The notes beneath the pieces were generated by a model that saw only the letters and a list, made by a program, of their open reading frames with translations, was not told the DNA's origin and did no database searches. A DNA stretch of 64,000 nucleotides from Caprella mutica. Taxonomy: Eukaryota; Arthropoda; Malacostraca; Amphipoda; Caprellidae. A program made the translations under genes and the position numbers. This document shows, one piece after another, positions 43,801 through 49,800 of the stretch. The number at the start of each line of letters is the position of its first letter. Position 1 is the stretch's first letter. The DNA is taken from contig CANNZV010002482.1 of NCBI GenBank assembly GCA_947561585.1, positions 32,358 to 96,357 on the forward strand. The letters run 5' to 3'.

Positions 43801-46800
43801 TTTGTGAGATCACCAACTCCACTCAGGAAATTACGTGCAAACTGCAGCAGAAGATCTTTGGTGCTCTTGTATGTAGAGTTCAGTCTGAAGAGGCAAGGGT
43901 CGTGGTCAATTAGTTTGGCCGTTTTGGCAGAGTCGAGGAAAAGAACGAGACTGAGGAATTTCTTTAGTACAAAAGCCTTGACCGCATTACCGTAACCTTG
44001 TTTGTAGCTGTGTGGCACTGAGGGATGGGCAAACTTACGTTGCAGTTCAGGGTTGGTGAGTAGTCTGTAGACAATGTACTGAGTGATGGCAGTGACATCG
44101 GCACACAGGGACACTGATATCAACTCACCAAAGACGGTTTCAATGCCAAGACTCAGCCACAGAGGGTTATAGCACAATAGCAGCTCTAGGAACTGCTGTT
44201 TCAGGCCCACATCAAGGTGAATGTGTCTGTCAGTCCTCATAGTCAATAGCTTTTCATCAATAGCTACCTCTAGCTTCGCAATAACCTCTCTGATGTGAGG
44301 TGACTGATAGTGTCTACAGGCATAGCGCCTCAGTCTATTCAGTCTTCCTCTGACTGTGTAAGTGTTCAAGGACATCTTTTCCTTGGTAGGTGCCTTGTGC
44401 TCCACGTTGTACCCACCTCTCTTGATAGCCAGGGCCCATAGACCCCCTACCTCTACCTTAGAGGCTAGGGAAGAACCACCTTCACCATCAGGAGGTGTCA
44501 GGATGAAATTCAGCCACCTGGTGAAGCCAGCAATTTGTTTCTCCATCCACGTGTTGTCGTAAAACATGTTGTTGCTGATGAAGGGGTTTTGGAACGACTG
44601 TTTGATTGGAATGGTCTTCAGAGTCACAGCCTTACGTAGATGCATACGAGACTTGCCTCTCTTAGCTTGACTCATCGAGTCCAACTGACTTTTAGCTGTA
44701 GTGAGGGATTCGCTACTTACACCTGCAAACGAGTTCCTCTTTGTCAAGTCGTTAGACGATCCTTTGGACACATCGCTGCAGCTAGACTTCCTGTTCAACT
44801 TCCTCCTTATCTCTCCACTGATGTTACTCTCAGTCTCCAGGAGGAAGGTGTCTCCCTGTTTCTGCTCCACAGCTCCTCCAGTGAAGGCCCTCTCATTGGC
44901 TATGTTGACACAGGAGGCTGAGAGAATCTTGTTCACCCTCACAGCAGAGGATGAAACAGGCTGAGAGGTTAGGTTGCCACTCACTGATCGACGTACAGTT
45001 GTCTTGTTTACACCCTTAGCCTCTGAAAAATATAACATAAAGGTGTTTATATGTTCATAAATATAAAATTATAGAAAATGTCATAATGATAAATGTCGAA
45101 ACACTAACCATGTACAGGCACTGAAGGGAGTGCTCTCCTCTTTCTAACACCTCCAGGACTTTTCTTAGGTACAGGAGGACGCCCACTGGGACCTGCAGAG
45201 GCTCTAGCTGTAGAAGAACGATTGGAGAGCTTCAGGGAGTTGATTGCTACCTTCACAGCAGGTCTGGGCTCATATCTGAAAACAATTAATTTATTTAGGG
45301 TTAATATTATGCTTAGGAACAAAAGGGAAATAAAACGTCAAAGGGAAATTAAATACAAGGGACTGGAAGAAGAAGTCAGAAAGGAAAGTGGCTCCATGAA
45401 CAAAGTCATCTACAACCAGTCCGTGACACAGTTCATGGATGCAGAAAAGTTAGTACAATCATGAAGCGAGCCTACCTAACACAAAAAATCTTAATATCTC
45501 GTAATTGAAGAGAATAACCCTAGCGCTATAGCTACTCTAAACGGCAATCAAAATTACACGATAAATAAATGATGAGACAATACATAATCCAAAAAATAAC
45601 AGTTTGGGACACATCACACATGGGATGACACCCCCTTCTCTTCCATTCACCACAGACAGCTTCAGGATAGAGCCCCTGGGGGCTAATTTATAGTAATAAA
45701 CACTACAGTAGAACTCCTCTACAGTGAATGAGTTAGGATGTAGCCTGTATAGTGAACAGATTCTCATTTGTCAGTCATGAAATAACCTTGTTAATTGAAA
45801 CTGATGGCAATTCATTGCAGACTAAAGAAAATTTATTCACTATTCAGGCTACCTCCCAACTATTTCACTATAGAAGAGTTCTACTGCATCACGTTTTTTA
45901 AAAATCATTCACCAATATAGCACCTACATTCTCCTAAATTGGCACCCACCTGATTCTCTTGGGTTTGCTGCATAATTTTGGTCTCTTTAAGGGTGAGGAG
46001 GCCTGTCTCTTACTGGGTGGTGATATTTCAATGAACTGCAGACCAACCTTAGCTTTTTTATCACACTCCTCAATCTGATCTAATTTGGAGAAGAGCTTTA
46101 CGCCTGCGACAGCTCTGGCTCTAGCCTCGACCAGTTCTGGTGGAGCCGAGGGTTTAACACCAGTGGAGCACCTTTTGGGGTCATCCCCTGGGAGGAAACT
46201 GAACTCTGATATGGAGGCACACATGAAAGTGTTCTCAGGGAGAGAAGGGGTCTTCACCGGAAGAGGGGTGATGTATTTATGGTCTAGAGAGCTTTCATCA
46301 ACCCAAGGACTCTTGTGATGCACTCGCTTGTCGTAAGTAGAATTGACATACTCATTGATGATGTCCAGATTGACGATGTGCTGAGGTGAGAGGATGGAAG
46401 TTTCCTTACAGACTGTCTCGGTACTGAAATTTCTATCATCCACCTCTTCAACATTGTCATGCCCAACATCAACCTCTTCAACATTGTCATGCCCAACATC
46501 AACCTCTTCAACATTGCCATGCCCAACATCAACCTCTTCAACATTGTCATGCCCAACATCAACCTCTTCAACATTGTCATGCCCAACATCAACCTCTTCA
46601 ACATTGTCATGCCCAACATCAACCTCTTCAACATTGTCATGCCCAACATCAACCTCTTCAACATTGTCATGCCCAACATCAACCTCTTCAACATTGTCAT
46701 GCCCAACATCAACCTCTTCAACATTGTCATGCCCAACATCAACCTCTTCAACATTGTCATGCCCAACAATTCCAACATCAACCTCTTCAATTTCACCAGC

Positions 46801-49800
46801 CTGCATCGTTGCTTCATCTCCAGGTTCAGGAGAATCTTGTCTTTGAGCAACTTGATCTACTGGAACAATCCGACAGCTTTCTGCCTCTTCAGTTTGACAG
46901 TAAGTCTGTTCAGGTATTCTTTCCAGTTGTGGTTTAGTCAAAGGACTCATGGTTAGAGCAGGATTAGCCTCTGTGCCTACCTGCCTAACAGTCTCAACCA
47001 AATCACTCTTCTTGGATTCTGAGAACTCCAAGCTATCACTGAAGTTTTGGTCTGTGTCATTTAAACTGTCGGCAGTTAGTCTATCAGGAGTGGATTGTTT
47101 ACTCTCCAATGAAAGATTTGGTGATACTTCTTTGACAGTTTGGTGGAGCATTGTAGTCGTGGCAGAGCTATCCATATCGTCAATCTGATTGAGGAGGTCC
47201 ATACACGAGGCTGCGACTTTACTCATGGTCATTCTCTTGGAGAGGAGGGTACCATCCGAGGGATCAGGAGTAGAGATTTCTCCAGAAAAGCGCTCACACA
47301 CTGGAGAAGCAAAGGGATTCTCTCTGACCACATTCTGTTTGAAGGAGAATGTTGATCGTCTCAAGTCATCACTGTCCTTCTTAACGTAAGTCTCTCTTCT
47401 GGAGGGCGATCCTGTGATATTACACGGAGGTAAGTTATTGCCTTCATCCAAACTCTTGAAAGTTTCAGCAATGTAGGTCTCCCTACGCGCAGGAGATGAT
47501 GAAACTAACTCCACAATGTCATCACTTTTCATAGGGGCAAAATGAGACTGAGTGTTTCGCTTTATTTCATGCTTATCGAACGTCATTCTGTGAACCGGAG
47601 ATGATAACACGTCACAGTCGGGAAAACCTGACTCTGCACTTTTGAAAGACGTCTCCTGATAGCATTCAGTGTACTCCTCTCGTGTGAAAGTTATTTGCTC
47701 TTCCATGTACTCTTCTAACATACATTGCGTGTCATCTTCTTGCAGAGAATCTTTCCACGCGACTCTCTTCTTAGGATGGTCAGAGGGAACAATGGTCTTG
47801 GTGATGGTTTGTCTTCTAACATTTTCTTTATTCTCCGTTGTTTTATTAATATCGAATGTGAAGACCTGAAAATAACAATGACATTAGATCGTGAAAACTG
47901 AACAGATGAAAATAGAATGATAAACAATAGAATCAAGTCAATACCTGAGATTGAGTGTTTGTTTTAGTTGAGAACTGTAGGGCATTAGGCTTAACAGTTT
48001 TATTGAACTTTGTTGGTTGTTTAGATACATTTTCCTTGTTACTAGAAGACAGAGGCTTCCTTTGAGGGGCATTGGGAAGCCTTGCGTTCACATTGGCAGC
48101 ACCAAGAGGTTTTCTACCACCAGCACGTCCTTTCTGAAAGAAGAAAATAATACTGTCATATAAATCACAAGGCAAAAGATAATTACTTCATTTTGTTTAA
48201 CCACTTTTAATCTAATAAACTGGATAAATTATTAGGATTCTAATCAGGACTGTACCGATACAAAAAAAAAACAGTTAGCTACCTCTACTGGGTATTAGTA
48301 TCTGCCAATACAGATACCTAAAAATTACCGCTGAAGAATCAAAAGATATCTTAAAATATGGCGGATATAACGAGTACGGATAGCATCTTTACAGCCCTAA
48401 TTCTAATTAAATATAAATACTAACTTTTTTATTAGCAGAAGGGTCAGTGCAAGTGCCGAACAGCACAGTCTGGGCCCTGACACCGGCATTAGTGCGCCAA
48501 TGTAGCGTCTCTCTGGCCCCTCCTGCCTTGCTAGGCTGCCAACATATCACAACATCAACATAATCTGTTGGTGAGAGGCTGAACTGTAACTCTGATATGG
48601 TGAAGCCAGAGTCTACAGAGGGAACTTTTTCACATATCACCTGCAGGGAGAAAATTAGCAAGTTAGTGGCTATATCAAAAGCCAAAATGAAGTCCAGCTC
48701 TATACCCAGGGTATGATTGTTGCTCTTTTCACCAATTACTTCCTCAGTACTACTACTTTGTTTACACTATTTTTAAAATAGCCAACTCTATAGCTATATT
48801 GTCTGGGTAAATTTCTAAAATTCGTAATCTTTTATATTTTCAAATATTGACTTTCATTGATCTAGATACTAGGACCAAAGGCATTTTAATTGTTATATTA
48901 ACCATTCAATCTAAAAAGTTGAAAGAATATAAATGCCAACAGCCAATCTAAGATGAAACATGCAACTTGAGATTGGTTCAAGCCTGTCAAAACATGTTTG
49001 AACATGACCGAGACTGTGAAGACATGTTTGAACATGACCAAGCCTGTCAAACATGTTTGAACATGACCAATCCCGTCAAACATGTTTGAACATGACCAAT
49101 CCCGTCAAACATGTTTGAACATGACCAATCCCGTCAAACATGTTTGAACATGACCAATCCCGTCAAACATGTTTGAACATGACCAATCCCGTCAAACATG
49201 TTTGAACATGACCAATCCCGTCAAAACATGTTTGAACATGACCAATCCCGTCAAAACATGTTTGAACATGACCAATCCCGTCAAAACATGTTTGAACATG
49301 ACCAATCCCGTCAAAACATGACCAATCCCGTCAAACATGTTTGAACATGACCAAGCCTATCAAACATGTTTGAACATGACCAATCCTGTCAAACATGTTT
49401 GAACATGACCAATCCTGTCAAACATGTTTGAACATGACCAATCCTGTCAAACATGTTTGAACATGACCAATCCTGTCAAACATGTTTGAACATGACCAAT
49501 CCTGTCAAGCATGTTTGAACATGACCAATCCTGTCAGACATGTTTGAACATGACCAATCCTGTCAGACATGTTTGAACATGACCAATCCTGTCAGACATG
49601 TTTGAACATGACCAATCCTGTCAAACATGTTTGAACATGACCAATCCTGTCAAACATGTTTGAACATGACCAATCCTGTCAAACATGTTTGAACATGACC
49701 AATCCTGTCAAAACATGTTTGAACATGACCAATCCCGTCAAAACAAGTTTGAACATGACCAAGCCTGTCAAAACAAGTTTGAACATGACCAAGCCTGTCA

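Noticed and set aside
46394..46956. Plus-strand serine/threonine-rich and asparagine-rich frames opposite the ASPM acidic array
   Set aside because: Antisense shadows of the 30-bp coding repeat in ASPM exon 5.
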